A DNA stretch of 34,595 nt from Myxococcales bacterium (lineage in GTDB: Bacteria; Myxococcota_A; Polyangia; Fen-1088). Below, one piece after another: positions 23,848 through 33,477 of the stretch. The first letter of the stretch is position 1. Each line of letters begins with the position of its first letter. Position numbers and translations under genes: made by a program. The notes beneath the pieces are model-generated. The model was not told the DNA's origin, did not search any database, and worked only from the letters and a program-made list of their open reading frames with translations. Location: assembly GCA_003158735.1 (NCBI GenBank), contig PMLB01000198.1, positions 1 to 34,595 on the forward strand, written 5' to 3'.

Positions 23848-24714
23848 TCACGGCGTCGTCGTCGCCGTACCAGTCGGGACCGCCGGGCATTGTATCCCGG
23901 TGGCCTGGCCCTGGGCGTCGACGCCGGTCGCACAGCAAAGAATCAGGTGGTCCTGGGCCGGATTGCAAGGATCACCCGAGTATGGGTTGGCGGTCAGATC
24001 CGAGCACTTGGCAATGTTCGGGAAGCTGAACTGCTCAGCGGTTGGGTCGGAATATCCGGCCTGCAAGCAGCCGGAGCAAACCGTCACCGGGAACACGAAG
24101 GGCGGGCTCTCGATGTCCTCGCTGCCCAGACGGCCCTTGGCCCGAATGGTTGCGGTGACCTCGATCTCCCCGAGATTCTGGTCCTGTAGATATTGCGTGA
24201 GCGAGGCCGCGTGGCAGGGCCTGATAATCTCCGCTATTTCGGCGATGGTGGCCCCGGGCGCAAGCAGGGAGGTATCGACCGGAACGTCGAACTCGCCCGA
24301 GCATCCGGAGGCCCACGTGACGCCGGTGCCCGCACTGGCCGCCGCGTCCAACTTGACGTGCAACGACTTCATAGTGATGTTGTTCAGCTCGTCGATCGGC
24401 GCGGTCGACGCGCTGCCCACCACGCCGATCATAGACCCCAACAGATTCTCCACCAGCGGGTAGAACAGATACGATGTGTGGGCCGGGTCCAGAACGGAAA
24501 CGTCCAGGATTCCGTCAATTCTGCGAATTGCCGTGGCTGTTGCGGGAACGGTGCAGGTCGTGGAACCGGTTGTGGCGTCGAGCCACTGATCCTGTTGGAT
24601 CAACAGTCCTGTGGGGCCGTCGTCCACCACGCAGGCGGCAAAGGACAGGAACATGCCCACGGGGATGGCGAAGGCGCCCACGCGACCAATGGTGCTGCCG
24701 ATACTTGCTGTCAT
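23848..24714 (-). CDS. Lipoprotein of unknown function encoded after pilQ
   Basis: A 288-residue protein with a lipoprotein signal (hydrophobic segment then LSFAAC, with the lipobox Cys near residue 28). The mature part holds about ten cysteines, two of them in CSGC (about 215) and a pair in ILCCATG, suggesting disulfides. It ends in a Thr/Pro-rich tail. The start is placed at the Met with GGAGAG four bases upstream; an in-frame start at 24792 overlaps the pilQ end and lacks a leader. No family recognised. Its place immediately after pilQ suggests an outer-membrane accessory role for the secretin, such as a pilotin, but nothing in the sequence proves this. Confidence 0.7.
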   Translation of the reverse strand: MTASIGSTIGRVGAFAIPVGMFLSFAACVVDDGPTGLLIQQDQWLDATTGSTTCTVPATATAIRRIDGILDVSVLDPAHTSYLFYPLVENLLGSMIGVVGSASTAPIDELNNITMKSLHVKLDAAASAGTGVTWASGCSGEFDVPVDTSLLAPGATIAEIAEIIRPCHAASLTQYLQDQNLGEIEVTATIRAKGRLGSEDIESPPFVFPVTVCSGCLQAGYSDPTAEQFSFPNIAKCSDLTANPYSGDPCNPAQDHLILCCATGVDAQGQATGIQCPAVPTGTATTTP

Positions 24715-24760
24715 GGCTCTCTCCATCTCGTTCTTATTGAATCTTGCTCCCTGGTCGTTG

Positions 24761-27700
24761 TTACTGCCCAAGTGCGCGAGCCCGGTTGACAATGCGCGGA
24801 GTGAGGAAGACCAGGAACTCGGTGCGGTTGTCGTTCTCCTTACGGTTGCGGAAGAACCAGCCCAACACCGGGATGTCCGAGAAGAAGGGAACCTTGGTGT
24901 AGCTGAGACCCGCGTTGCGCGTGTAGATCCCGCCGATGACCGCGGTGTCGCCGTCGCGCACCAGCATGGTCGTCCTGGCTTCCTTTTTCAGAATTGTGGG
25001 GTCGCCGCGGGCGCCGGTGTTGACGAAGTCTGGCTCGTTCTTGGTCACGGTGACCGTGAGCATGACGGTGCCTTCATTGGTGACATGCGGCTTGACACCC
25101 AGGTGAAGTTTGGCATCCACGAACTGGGTCATGGCGCCCATCGCGCTCACCACGGAAACCGGGATCGACACGCCCTGTTCGATCACGGCATCTATGTTGT
25201 CCATGGTGGTAATGCGCGGCGAAGACAAGATGCGAACCGTGCCGGTGGATTCCATGGCCGAGAGACGCAGGTTCAAGTTGAAAGCCCCCGCCACTGACCC
25301 CATGGTGAGGCCGATGGCACTTCCAGTGGCGAGGCCGGCTGGAGCCGGCATGTTGACCACGAAATTCGGATTGGCCCCCCCGGAGACGCCAGTTCGGGCT
25401 CCTGGAACCAGACCGGACAGCGGCGAACTGCCGTCGTCCGCCCCGCCACCGATACCGACGTTGTACGGGAAAACCAGACCCGTGGGATTGCCATGTGACG
25501 TATCCATGAAGGTGTTGCCGCCCCACTGGATGCCGATCTGGCGGGCGTAGTCCGTGTTGGCCTCCACGATGCGGGCCTCGATGACCACTTGCGAGGTCTG
25601 GGTGTCGAGGTTGCGGACTAGGTCCTCGATGAGTTGCAGATTGCGTGCAACATCGGACACGATCAAATTGTTGGTGCGATCATCGACGGAGATTTTTCCT
25701 CTCGGGGACAGCAGATCCTTGGCTTTGTCTTGCAGGGAGGAAGCGTGTGCGTACGACACGCCGATGAGTCGGGTTTCCGTTGGCAAGACCTCAGCAATCT
25801 GCTTCTGGCGAGCGATCTCCTGTTCCAGTTCCTTCTCCAACACCGAGAGGGGCGCGACCCGAACCAGGTTGCCCTCGCGAACCGATCCCAACCCTTTGGC
25901 TCGCAGCACGACGTCCAGGGCCTGGTCCCAGGGCACATCGCGCATTTTGATGGTGACTTCGCCCTTGACCTCGTCCGAGGTCACGATGTTCATCTGCCCC
26001 ACGTCGGCCAGGAGTCGCAAGATGTTGTGAATGTCCGCGCCCTTGAAATCCAGGTCGATGCGGCGACCGGTGTAGCGCTTCTTGCCCGTCAAGGTTGCGC
26101 GCTTGGCGGTCGGTGATTCGTCCTCGCCGGCCCTGCGCGCGGGGTTTTGCGCCTGAGGTTGAGCTTGGGCCAGGGTCAGGGTCACACGCGTGGGGAGCCC
26201 GCCGGCTCCCCCTGCGGGGACTTCGGGACGGCCCGCCACCCTGCCCACCCCGCGCGCTTCGCGCGCGCCCTCGTTGCCGGCGGCGGACCATCGCGGGAGG
26301 GCACGGGAACCCTTTGAGGGTTCCCGTCTCGGATCAAATGTGACACTGAAACCCGCCACGCGACGAGCGGGCACGAACAGGACCGACGGCGGCAGGGGCA
26401 CGCCCAGCGCGGGCAGTTTTTGTCCATTGGCCGGCGTCGCCTTCTGGAAATCCCAGTAGATCCGGTTGCCATCCTGGCGAACACGGTTGGGCACATCCTC
26501 AGCCAAGTCCACGTCGACGCGAACCGTGCCGCGGGCACGCGGATCCTGGTACGAGCTGATGAGCCGAACCGGCCCTAGGTACTCCGTTGCGTCCAGACTG
26601 CGCGCCAGCTCATCGGGGAGATCGGCGTGGTCGAGACGCAGGCTGACGCGCCGATTGGCCGAGCGTTCGACAGAAAATCCTGATGGCTCCTCCAAGTCGA
26701 TGATGACGGAAGACCGGCTGGGCTCGTCGACGAAATCGATGCGGCGAACACGGCTGGGAACGCGCAAAGTGATCGAGCGAGGATGTGCAACCGGCTTGGC
26801 CGAATCGGGTGCAGGCGACGCACTGGCGACGATGGCTTTCTCTTCCTGGGAAACCGGCTTGGCTGGCGTGGGGATCGGGAGCGCGACCGGGGCGGACGCC
26901 GTGGCCGCCACCTGGGCCGGCGCGGACGCCTGCGCAAGCCGCTTGACCTCAGCCGCTAACGCATCACGAGCCGCCTCCAGCTGGGCTCGCTCCTGCTCCA
27001 GCTTGGCACGCTCATTTTCAACGCGAGCCCGGTCAGCGCGCGCTTGCGCCAGGCGGGTCTCTTCGGCCGTGCGGGCAGACTCGGCCTGCTTCAACTTTTC
27101 TTCCTCGTCGCGACGGCCGCGCATCTCTTCCTGGCGTCGGGTCTCTTCTGCACGGCGCGTGGCCACTGCGAGGGTGAGCTCCTTGCGTGAGCGTTCGGCT
27201 GCGTCAGCCGCGTTCTTGCGCTCTTCCTCGGCCTTGGTCACCGCCGCTGCGGCACGCGCCCTGTCAGGTGAGGAAGCGCCACTATGTTCCAGCCGCTCAC
27301 GCTTGGCCTGGGCGGCTCGGCTAGCCTGCTCGCGCTGGGTCAGCTCGGTGGCCGCCACGTGCAGCTTGGCTTCTCGTTCTGCGACCAGGCGTTCGGCCTC
27401 CAGCAGCCGTTTCCTCTGTTCCTCCTGGTGCTTGGCCTTTGCTTCGAGAGCCGCGGTGCGCATCTCGACCTCGCGAGCGGCTTTCTGCAGCGCCCGATCG
27501 TGTTCCATTTCACGCTGCTGGGCCGTGAGCGTCTCCCGCTCGGCCAGCTTTGCGCGCTTGATGGCTTGGTCGGCTTCGCGCTCGACCCTGCGGGCGTGTT
27601 CTTCCGCGCGAGCCACAGCCGCCTTTTGTCGCTCAGCCTCGGCGCTGGCCGCATGGGCCTTGGCCTGTGCATCCTCGGCGTCGCGCCGGGCCTGCTGCAA

Positions 27701-28756
27701 TTGCAACTTTAGCTTGGCGTTCTCAGCATTGGCTTGCGCGGCCGCCCGAGTCTGAGCCTCAGCCCTGAGCTGGGCCTCGGCCTTGGCCTGTGCCTCGGTC
27801 TTGGCTTGTGCCTCAGCCCTGTCGGCTTTGGCTTGCGCCGTGGCCCTGTCGGCTTTGGCTTGTGCCTCAGCCCTGTCGGCTTTGGCTTGCGCCGTGGCCC
27901 TGTCGGCCTTGGCTTGTGCCTCGGCCTTGTCGGCCTTGGCTTGTGCCTCGGCCTTGTCGGCTTTGGCCTGTGCCTCGGCCTTGTCGGCTTTGGCCTGTGC
28001 CTCAGCCCTGTCGGCTTTGGCTTGCGCCGTGGCCCTGTCGGCCTTGGCTTGTGCTTCGGCCCTGTCGGCCTTGGCTTGCGCCTCGGCGCGTTCTGCCTTG
28101 GCTCGTTCGACTTTGGCTTGTGCCTCGGCTTGTTCGGCCTTGGCTTGTTCGGCCTTGGCCTGTGCCTCGGCTTGTTCGGCCTTGGCCTGCGCCTTGGCTT
28201 GTTCGGCCTTGGCTTGTGCTTGGGCTTGTTCGGCCTTGGCCTGTGCCTTGGCTTGTTCGGCCTTGGCCTGTGCCTGGACTTTGGCTTCAGCCTCGCCGGG
28301 GTCGGGCGCTGCAAGCTTGCTCGCGGCTGGGTGCAGGTGGGGGATGATGCGGACGACGATGTCGTTGCCGCGTGCCTCGACTCGATAGTCGGAGGCCTGC
28401 CGCAACGTCAAGACGATGCGCGTCCTCGAACCGCCCCCTTCATCTTCACTGACGTTCGCGCTGACCAGCCCCACGGCATAGGTGCCCGCATCCATGGGAA
28501 CCTCGAGGTTGCCCAAGCGGACTCCGCTCAAGTCTATCACCACGCGTGCCGGCTGCTCGAGCTTCCAGGTCGTGAAAGTGGGTCGCGCTGAGGCCGATAT
28601 CACCACCGCGGTGTCGCCACCGGCCTCGGAGACGCGAATGGCGCGCACCTGCGCAGTCTCGGCAAACGCCGGTGCAGAAAGCCACACGCCCAGGACAACG
28701 CCCAACAGAATCGCGAGTTCTCTCTTCATGACAGAAGGCACTGGTTGACCGGTCAT
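24761..28756 (-). CDS. pilQ: Type IV pilus secretin PilQ with long rod-like insertion
   Basis: A 1331-residue outer-membrane secretin, the channel through which the pilus leaves the cell. Order: signal peptide ending APAFA (about residue 32); AMIN domain 1 (36-138); an Ala/Lys/Gln/Glu/Asp repeat of 9-residue period (155-345); a charged coiled-coil region (345-610); a Pro/Ala linker; AMIN domain 2 (about 660-770); a linker with a palindrome-rich segment (815-860); an STN-type domain (RIDLDFKGADIHNILRLLA, 899-968); an N1 domain (about 995-1050); and the secretin core (1085-1325) with VRILSSPRITTMDN and VPFFSDIPVLGWFF. Common PilQ proteins have 700-900 residues, so this one is about 450 longer. 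The ATG at 28756 overlaps the pilP stop (ATGA), suggesting coupling; the Met at 28729 would give a shorter n-region but has no ribosome site. Confidence 0.93.
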   Translation of the reverse strand: MTGQPVPSVMKRELAILLGVVLGVWLSAPAFAETAQVRAIRVSEAGGDTAVVISASARPTFTTWKLEQPARVVIDLSGVRLGNLEVPMDAGTYAVGLVSANVSEDEGGGSRTRIVLTLRQASDYRVEARGNDIVVRIIPHLHPAASKLAAPDPGEAEAKVQAQAKAEQAKAQAKAEQAQAQAKAEQAKAQAKAEQAEAQAKAEQAKAEQAEAQAKVERAKAERAEAQAKADRAEAQAKADRATAQAKADRAEAQAKADKAEAQAKADKAEAQAKADKAEAQAKADRATAQAKADRAEAQAKADRATAQAKADRAEAQAKTEAQAKAEAQLRAEAQTRAAAQANAENAKLKLQLQQARRDAEDAQAKAHAASAEAERQKAAVARAEEHARRVEREADQAIKRAKLAERETLTAQQREMEHDRALQKAAREVEMRTAALEAKAKHQEEQRKRLLEAERLVAEREAKLHVAATELTQREQASRAAQAKRERLEHSGASSPDRARAAAAVTKAEEERKNAADAAERSRKELTLAVATRRAEETRRQEEMRGRRDEEEKLKQAESARTAEETRLAQARADRARVENERAKLEQERAQLEAARDALAAEVKRLAQASAPAQVAATASAPVALPIPTPAKPVSQEEKAIVASASPAPDSAKPVAHPRSITLRVPSRVRRIDFVDEPSRSSVIIDLEEPSGFSVERSANRRVSLRLDHADLPDELARSLDATEYLGPVRLISSYQDPRARGTVRVDVDLAEDVPNRVRQDGNRIYWDFQKATPANGQKLPALGVPLPPSVLFVPARRVAGFSVTFDPRREPSKGSRALPRWSAAGNEGAREARGVGRVAGRPEVPAGGAGGLPTRVTLTLAQAQPQAQNPARRAGEDESPTAKRATLTGKKRYTGRRIDLDFKGADIHNILRLLADVGQMNIVTSDEVKGEVTIKMRDVPWDQALDVVLRAKGLGSVREGNLVRVAPLSVLEKELEQEIARQKQIAEVLPTETRLIGVSYAHASSLQDKAKDLLSPRGKISVDDRTNNLIVSDVARNLQLIEDLVRNLDTQTSQVVIEARIVEANTDYARQIGIQWGGNTFMDTSHGNPTGLVFPYNVGIGGGADDGSSPLSGLVPGARTGVSGGANPNFVVNMPAPAGLATGSAIGLTMGSVAGAFNLNLRLSAMESTGTVRILSSPRITTMDNIDAVIEQGVSIPVSVVSAMGAMTQFVDAKLHLGVKPHVTNEGTVMLTVTVTKNEPDFVNTGARGDPTILKKEARTTMLVRDGDTAVIGGIYTRNAGLSYTKVPFFSDIPVLGWFFRNRKENDNRTEFLVFLTPRIVNRARALGQ
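26192..26327. repeat. Cluster of three hairpins inside pilQ (possible palindromic mobile element)
   Basis: Within about 136 bp lie GGGGAGCC-CGCC-GGCTCCCC (26192-26211), CGCGCG-CTT-CGCGCG (26251-26265) and a perfect 11-bp inverted repeat with a 3-base loop, ACGGGAACCCT-TTG-AGGGTTCCCGT (26303-26327). The frame stays open through them and yields Gly/Arg/Ala-rich residues (GNEGAREARGVGRV) unlike the domains on either side. Confidence 0.65.
27722..28294 (-). repeat. 27-bp tandem repeat in pilQ encoding a 9-residue helix module
   Basis: About twenty consecutive copies of a 9-residue unit of the type A-(D/E)-(R/K/Q)-A-(E/T/K)-A-Q-A-K. The most uniform part (about 27797-28084) is nearly identical at DNA level from unit to unit. 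Nine residues are 2.5 helical turns, so two units make exactly five turns, as in long single helices of the TolA type. Confidence 0.9.
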
Positions 28757-29331
28757 TTCTCTGCCCCCTCTGGATTCACCAGAATGGCTTTCTCCAAGGC
28801 TCGGGTTTCGCCGCCTGACGTGACCTCCGCCAACTCCAACACCACGCGGTCGGACAGGATCTTTGTGACCCGTGCGGCCGATTTGGAAACGTAGTCGCCT
28901 CGTCTGATCACCTGTCCCAAACCGCTCGGATCCCGGAACATGGCGCGCGGGTTCGCGTCGCCAGTGACCACGGCAATCAGGGTCAGCTCCTCAAGAGAGA
29001 ACTTCCCGAAGATCGCCGGAACGACCTGCTGGACGTTCACCCGAGGACCCCGATCGGTGAAGATCCCAGTGAAGGACCGGAACGGGTCTCGGTTGGCGTC
29101 ATCAGTTTCGTTGAAATCTTCGTCGCGCAGGACTTTTCTGCGCAAGATGGTCAGCCGTTGTTGCAAGGCCTCCGCCGCTGCGGCTGCGGCATTGACCGGC
29201 GCAGGTGCAACCGGCTTGCCGCCCGGGCTGGGCTTGGCCGGGGGGGCGGGCGGGGCTGCACGCGCAACCGAAAAGTCCCCCCAGGGCGCGAGAGCGAGAC
29301 CGACAAGCAGGGCCAGCCTAGTCCGCCTCAT
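28753..29331 (-). CDS. pilP: Type IV pilus assembly protein PilP
   Basis: A 192-residue periplasmic protein that links the PilNO inner-membrane pair to the secretin PilQ. Residues 1-25 are a signal peptide (cleavage near ARA-A), followed by a Pro/Ala linker and a helix. The conserved part starts with RDPF (81-84) and continues with LEELTLIAVVTG, the FRDPSGLGQVIRRGDYV stretch and ILSDRVVLEL, the PilP beta-sandwich pattern. Classical PilP proteins are lipoproteins, but no Cys is present in or after this leader. The start overlaps the pilO stop (ATGA) and its stop overlaps pilQ, fitting one translationally coupled unit. Confidence 0.93.
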   Translation of the reverse strand: MRRTRLALLVGLALAPWGDFSVARAAPPAPPAKPSPGGKPVAPAPVNAAAAAAEALQQRLTILRRKVLRDEDFNETDDANRDPFRSFTGIFTDRGPRVNVQQVVPAIFGKFSLEELTLIAVVTGDANPRAMFRDPSGLGQVIRRGDYVSKSAARVTKILSDRVVLELAEVTSGGETRALEKAILVNPEGAEK

Positions 29332-29921
29332 GTTCCCCCTCCCGCTCCAGGCTGATCATTGTAGCGGAAGGTCACCGCGTAGAACTTGGCACGCAGCCGG
29401 GGTGAGCCTGTTTCGTCAGCTTTTTCCAGGCTGAGGGCCAGGTTTTCCACGTTCACGATGCGCGGGAGATCGGCGACGTTCTTGAAGAACTTGGTGATGG
29501 TGTGATAGCTGCCGCGGATCTCAATGCGGACCGGGATGCGCACATACAACTCGGCGGGTGCTTCTGCTTCGATGGCCAGGTTGAGAACCTCCAAGCCCGC
29601 AAGCTCCGCCTGTTCCTGGATACTCGAAAGGAAAGTGGGAATCTCTGCCCGCTTGGGCAAGGCCTTGAGCAGCTCCCGCTGCTCCTGCTGCAATTGTGTC
29701 AGCTCGTTCCGGTAGGCCAGATACTCCTTTTTGCGTTTCTCGTAGTTCTCTTTTTCGGCGATCAGGCTGCGTTGCTGGACTTCGCCCCCCTTAATCTGAT
29801 CCTGCAGGTCCATGTAGAACAACATGTAGTAGACGGCCACGATCATCACGATGACACCCGCGGTGGCGGCGATCTTCACCGGCGTCTTGAGCCGCATCAG
29901 TTTTTGCAGGAGGTCGTTCAT
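29328..29921 (-). CDS. pilO: Type IV pilus inner-membrane protein PilO
   Basis: A 197-residue bitopic protein of the alignment complex. The short cytoplasmic N-terminus is followed by one membrane helix (about 17-37, VKIAATAGVIVMIVAVYYML), a coiled coil (about 40-90) and a periplasmic ferredoxin-like fold with LPKRAEIPTFLSSIQEQAELAGLEV and the YHTITKFFKNVADLPRIV stretch, the PilO hallmark. It pairs with PilN. The ATG is one base after the pilN stop, and the gene overlaps pilP by 4 bp. Confidence 0.95.
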   Translation of the reverse strand: MNDLLQKLMRLKTPVKIAATAGVIVMIVAVYYMLFYMDLQDQIKGGEVQQRSLIAEKENYEKRKKEYLAYRNELTQLQQEQRELLKALPKRAEIPTFLSSIQEQAELAGLEVLNLAIEAEAPAELYVRIPVRIEIRGSYHTITKFFKNVADLPRIVNVENLALSLEKADETGSPRLRAKFYAVTFRYNDQPGAGGGT

Positions 29922-29922
29922 G

Positions 29923-30552
29923 TCAGTAGGTCACGTCTGCTGAGAGGCCGAAGTTGACGAATTTGATCCCATGCCCCGACACCTGTGTGGTCGAGTCCAA
30001 GTTCACGTTGCCGAAGAATACCGACGAGTTCAGTCGCTTGAGGAACTCGGCCACGTCCTCGTTCGATTTGGCCGAACCTCGAATCCGGACGTGCTTCTGG
30101 TCTTCGGCGTAGCCCTCCATCCATACGCGGCGCGGATCCCAACTCGCGTTGAACCCGGCGTTGGGGTCGCGCCGCAACGTCTCTTCGTAAGTGACCCGGT
30201 CGAACGTCGGCCCCTTGCCTGGGCTCAGGATCTCGGACATTTCGCGCAGCAGATACACCGGCCCGGTGCGCCCTGCATCCAGCGCCTGAATGGTCTTTCG
30301 CTGTCGCAGCAGCTCTTCGCGCTGGGAACGGATCTTGTCGTAGTCTCCGATTTCCTGTTTCAAGCGGGCCACCTCCGCCGTGAGGATGGTGTTTCTGCGC
30401 TTGATGTCTTCAAGCTGCCCGTCCGCCTGCAGGTGCAAGAAGACCACCCCGACCACGGTGGCCAGGATGGCCATGCCCATGTACACGAATTGCCGCTGGC
30501 TGGCCTCGGCCCGCTTGACCTTCCTTATGGGAAGCAGGTTGATGCGAATCAC
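29923..30552 (-). CDS. pilN: Type IV pilus inner-membrane protein PilN
   Basis: A 209-residue bitopic protein. The N-terminal INLLP motif (residues 4-8, IRINLLPIRK) is the segment that docks into PilM. A membrane helix follows (about 24-42), then a coiled coil (about 45-85) and the periplasmic domain (RTGPVYLLREMSEILS, later VRIRGSAKSNEDVAEFLKRL). It starts with GTG overlapping the pilM stop (GTGA). It forms the PilM-N-O-P complex with its neighbours. Confidence 0.95.
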   Translation of the reverse strand: MIRINLLPIRKVKRAEASQRQFVYMGMAILATVVGVVFLHLQADGQLEDIKRRNTILTAEVARLKQEIGDYDKIRSQREELLRQRKTIQALDAGRTGPVYLLREMSEILSPGKGPTFDRVTYEETLRRDPNAGFNASWDPRRVWMEGYAEDQKHVRIRGSAKSNEDVAEFLKRLNSSVFFGNVNLDSTTQVSGHGIKFVNFGLSADVTY

Positions 30553-31607
30553 TGCTTGTCCCCCGGGCGACGCAAAGCCAGGCCCACCGCCACCGCGGCC
30601 TCGGCCGCGTGTTGCTGAATGAAGGCCATGTCGAACTTATGTTCGTCCACCGCGATCTTGCGGAAGGGATCCATCACCTCGACCGCGGTGCGCGCCTTTT
30701 CCTCCAGCGCGCGCTGCAAAGCGGGCACCTTGGCGGAGCCACCGCACAGGTAGATCTTCGTGATGGTCGCGTCGCTGCTGGCCGCCAGATAAAAATCGAG
30801 TGAGCGTTGGAACTTGCCGGCCACGCTGTCCGCAACCGCGGCAATGACCGCTTCGACCTCCTGGGGGACCACCTCGCTGGCGCCCTCGCCCGCGGAGCCG
30901 ATCTTCCACGCCTCGGCTTCCTCTTGGCTGACGTTGAGGCGCTTCTGAATCTCCTCAGTAAACGCGTTGCCGCCCACGGTCACGTCGCGCGTGAATGCGC
31001 TGGTGCCGCCCGCCACGATGTTGATGTTGCAGAGGGTGGCACCGACGTTGATGATGGCCACTGCCTCCTCGGGAACCACCGGGTAGTTGGCCTCGTAGGC
31101 ATTCTGGATGGTGAAGGCGGCCACATCCATGATCATGGGAACCAGTTTGGCCTCGCGAATGACCATGCTGTAGTCGGAGACGACTTCCTTCTTGGCCGCC
31201 ACCAGCAAGAGCTCCATCTGGCCCCCGGCTCCACCCTCGTTGCCCACCAATTGATGATCGATCTCCACGTCATCCTTGGAAAAGGGGATGTGGTGCTCAG
31301 CTTCCCACGGAATCTGCTCTTCCAGCTCCTCGGGGGTCATGGGTGGGACTTTGATTTTCTTGATGATGACGGAGTGTCCGGAAATGGCTGTGGCTACCTC
31401 TTTGCCTTTGATCCCGAGGTTGTCGCGCAAAGTCTTGATGGCCTCGACCACGGCGGTCTGGTTCATGATCGCACCGTCGACGATGGTCTGCGCTGGCAGC
31501 GGCTCGAAACCGAAGTTGACCAGTTGAAGGCCCTTGGAGGTTTCCCTGAGCTGGACGACTTTCACGGAGCTCGAACCGATATCGAGGCCTATGCAGTTTC
31601 TTGACAT
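30549..31607 (-). CDS. pilM: Type IV pilus actin-like protein PilM
   Basis: A 352-residue cytoplasmic, actin/FtsA-fold protein that binds nucleotide and the PilN tail. Visible: IGLDIGSSSVKVVQL (phosphate-1 loop) at the start, VATAISGHSVIIKKIKVPPM and the EEQIPWEAEHHIPF stretch typical of PilM, AIINVGATLCNINIV (second phosphate loop), and KIYLCGGSAKVPALQRAL near the end. Length is normal. First gene of the pilM-N-O-P-Q run; about 100 bp separate it from the regulator gene, so it may have its own promoter, though I see no convincing sigma-54 or sigma-70 boxes there. Confidence 0.95.
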   Translation of the reverse strand: MSRNCIGLDIGSSSVKVVQLRETSKGLQLVNFGFEPLPAQTIVDGAIMNQTAVVEAIKTLRDNLGIKGKEVATAISGHSVIIKKIKVPPMTPEELEEQIPWEAEHHIPFSKDDVEIDHQLVGNEGGAGGQMELLLVAAKKEVVSDYSMVIREAKLVPMIMDVAAFTIQNAYEANYPVVPEEAVAIINVGATLCNINIVAGGTSAFTRDVTVGGNAFTEEIQKRLNVSQEEAEAWKIGSAGEGASEVVPQEVEAVIAAVADSVAGKFQRSLDFYLAASSDATITKIYLCGGSAKVPALQRALEEKARTAVEVMDPFRKIAVDEHKFDMAFIQQHAAEAAVAVGLALRRPGDKQ

Positions 31608-31710
31608 CGAGGTCGTCTCTGGATGTTTGCCTTCATTACCCTATCTTCACCTACATGGTGGGGCATTTGCGGGAAAGGTCAAAAAACCTTCTCCATCCCA
31701 TCCTCATCGT

Positions 31711-33195
<1,485 letters not shown>

Positions 33196-33294
33196 GGGAC
33201 CTCAGGACTGTGGCCGTTGCATGTCATCAGACGAAGGGTAAGATGCCATCGTATCATGAACCCGTGTATTTACGCTAGGTTCCACGCCGCCTTT

Positions 33295-33380
33295 GCCGCC
33301 TTTGGCGGCGGGGCCGGAGGCCGGGACCGGAGCCGGTGGCCGGGACCGTAAGGCCGGGGCCGGAGGTCGGAGCCGGCTGA
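33295..33380. repeat. GC-rich intergenic repeat tract
   Basis: A hairpin GCCGCC-TTT-GGCGGC (33295-33309) is followed by imperfect repeats built from GGCCGG. The 11-mer GGCCGGGACCG occurs at 33319 and 33338 (19-bp spacing), and GGGGCCGGAGG occurs at 33310 and 33356. It fills the gap between two divergent genes. No gene is visible here. Confidence 0.7.
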
Positions 33381-33477
33381 GACCTGAGACGGCCAGTCAA
33401 CGGTAGACTCGTGGACGGAGTTGCGCGACAAAATCCTCAGGGGGTCGGAAAAGCACGTGCGTCTAGCGATAGGTGGA

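Noticed and set aside
27734-28591. Plus-strand frames of repeated Leu/Gly/Ala/Trp residues over the pilQ repeat
   Set aside because: They are complements of the 27-bp repeat, open in several frames because the repeat lacks stops. The pilQ frame has clear domains on both sides.
31608-31710. Promoter or terminator between the regulator gene and pilM
   Set aside because: There is a T-rich run and a TTGACC on the minus strand, but no -10 box at a suitable distance and only a 5-bp weak stem. Not convincing.
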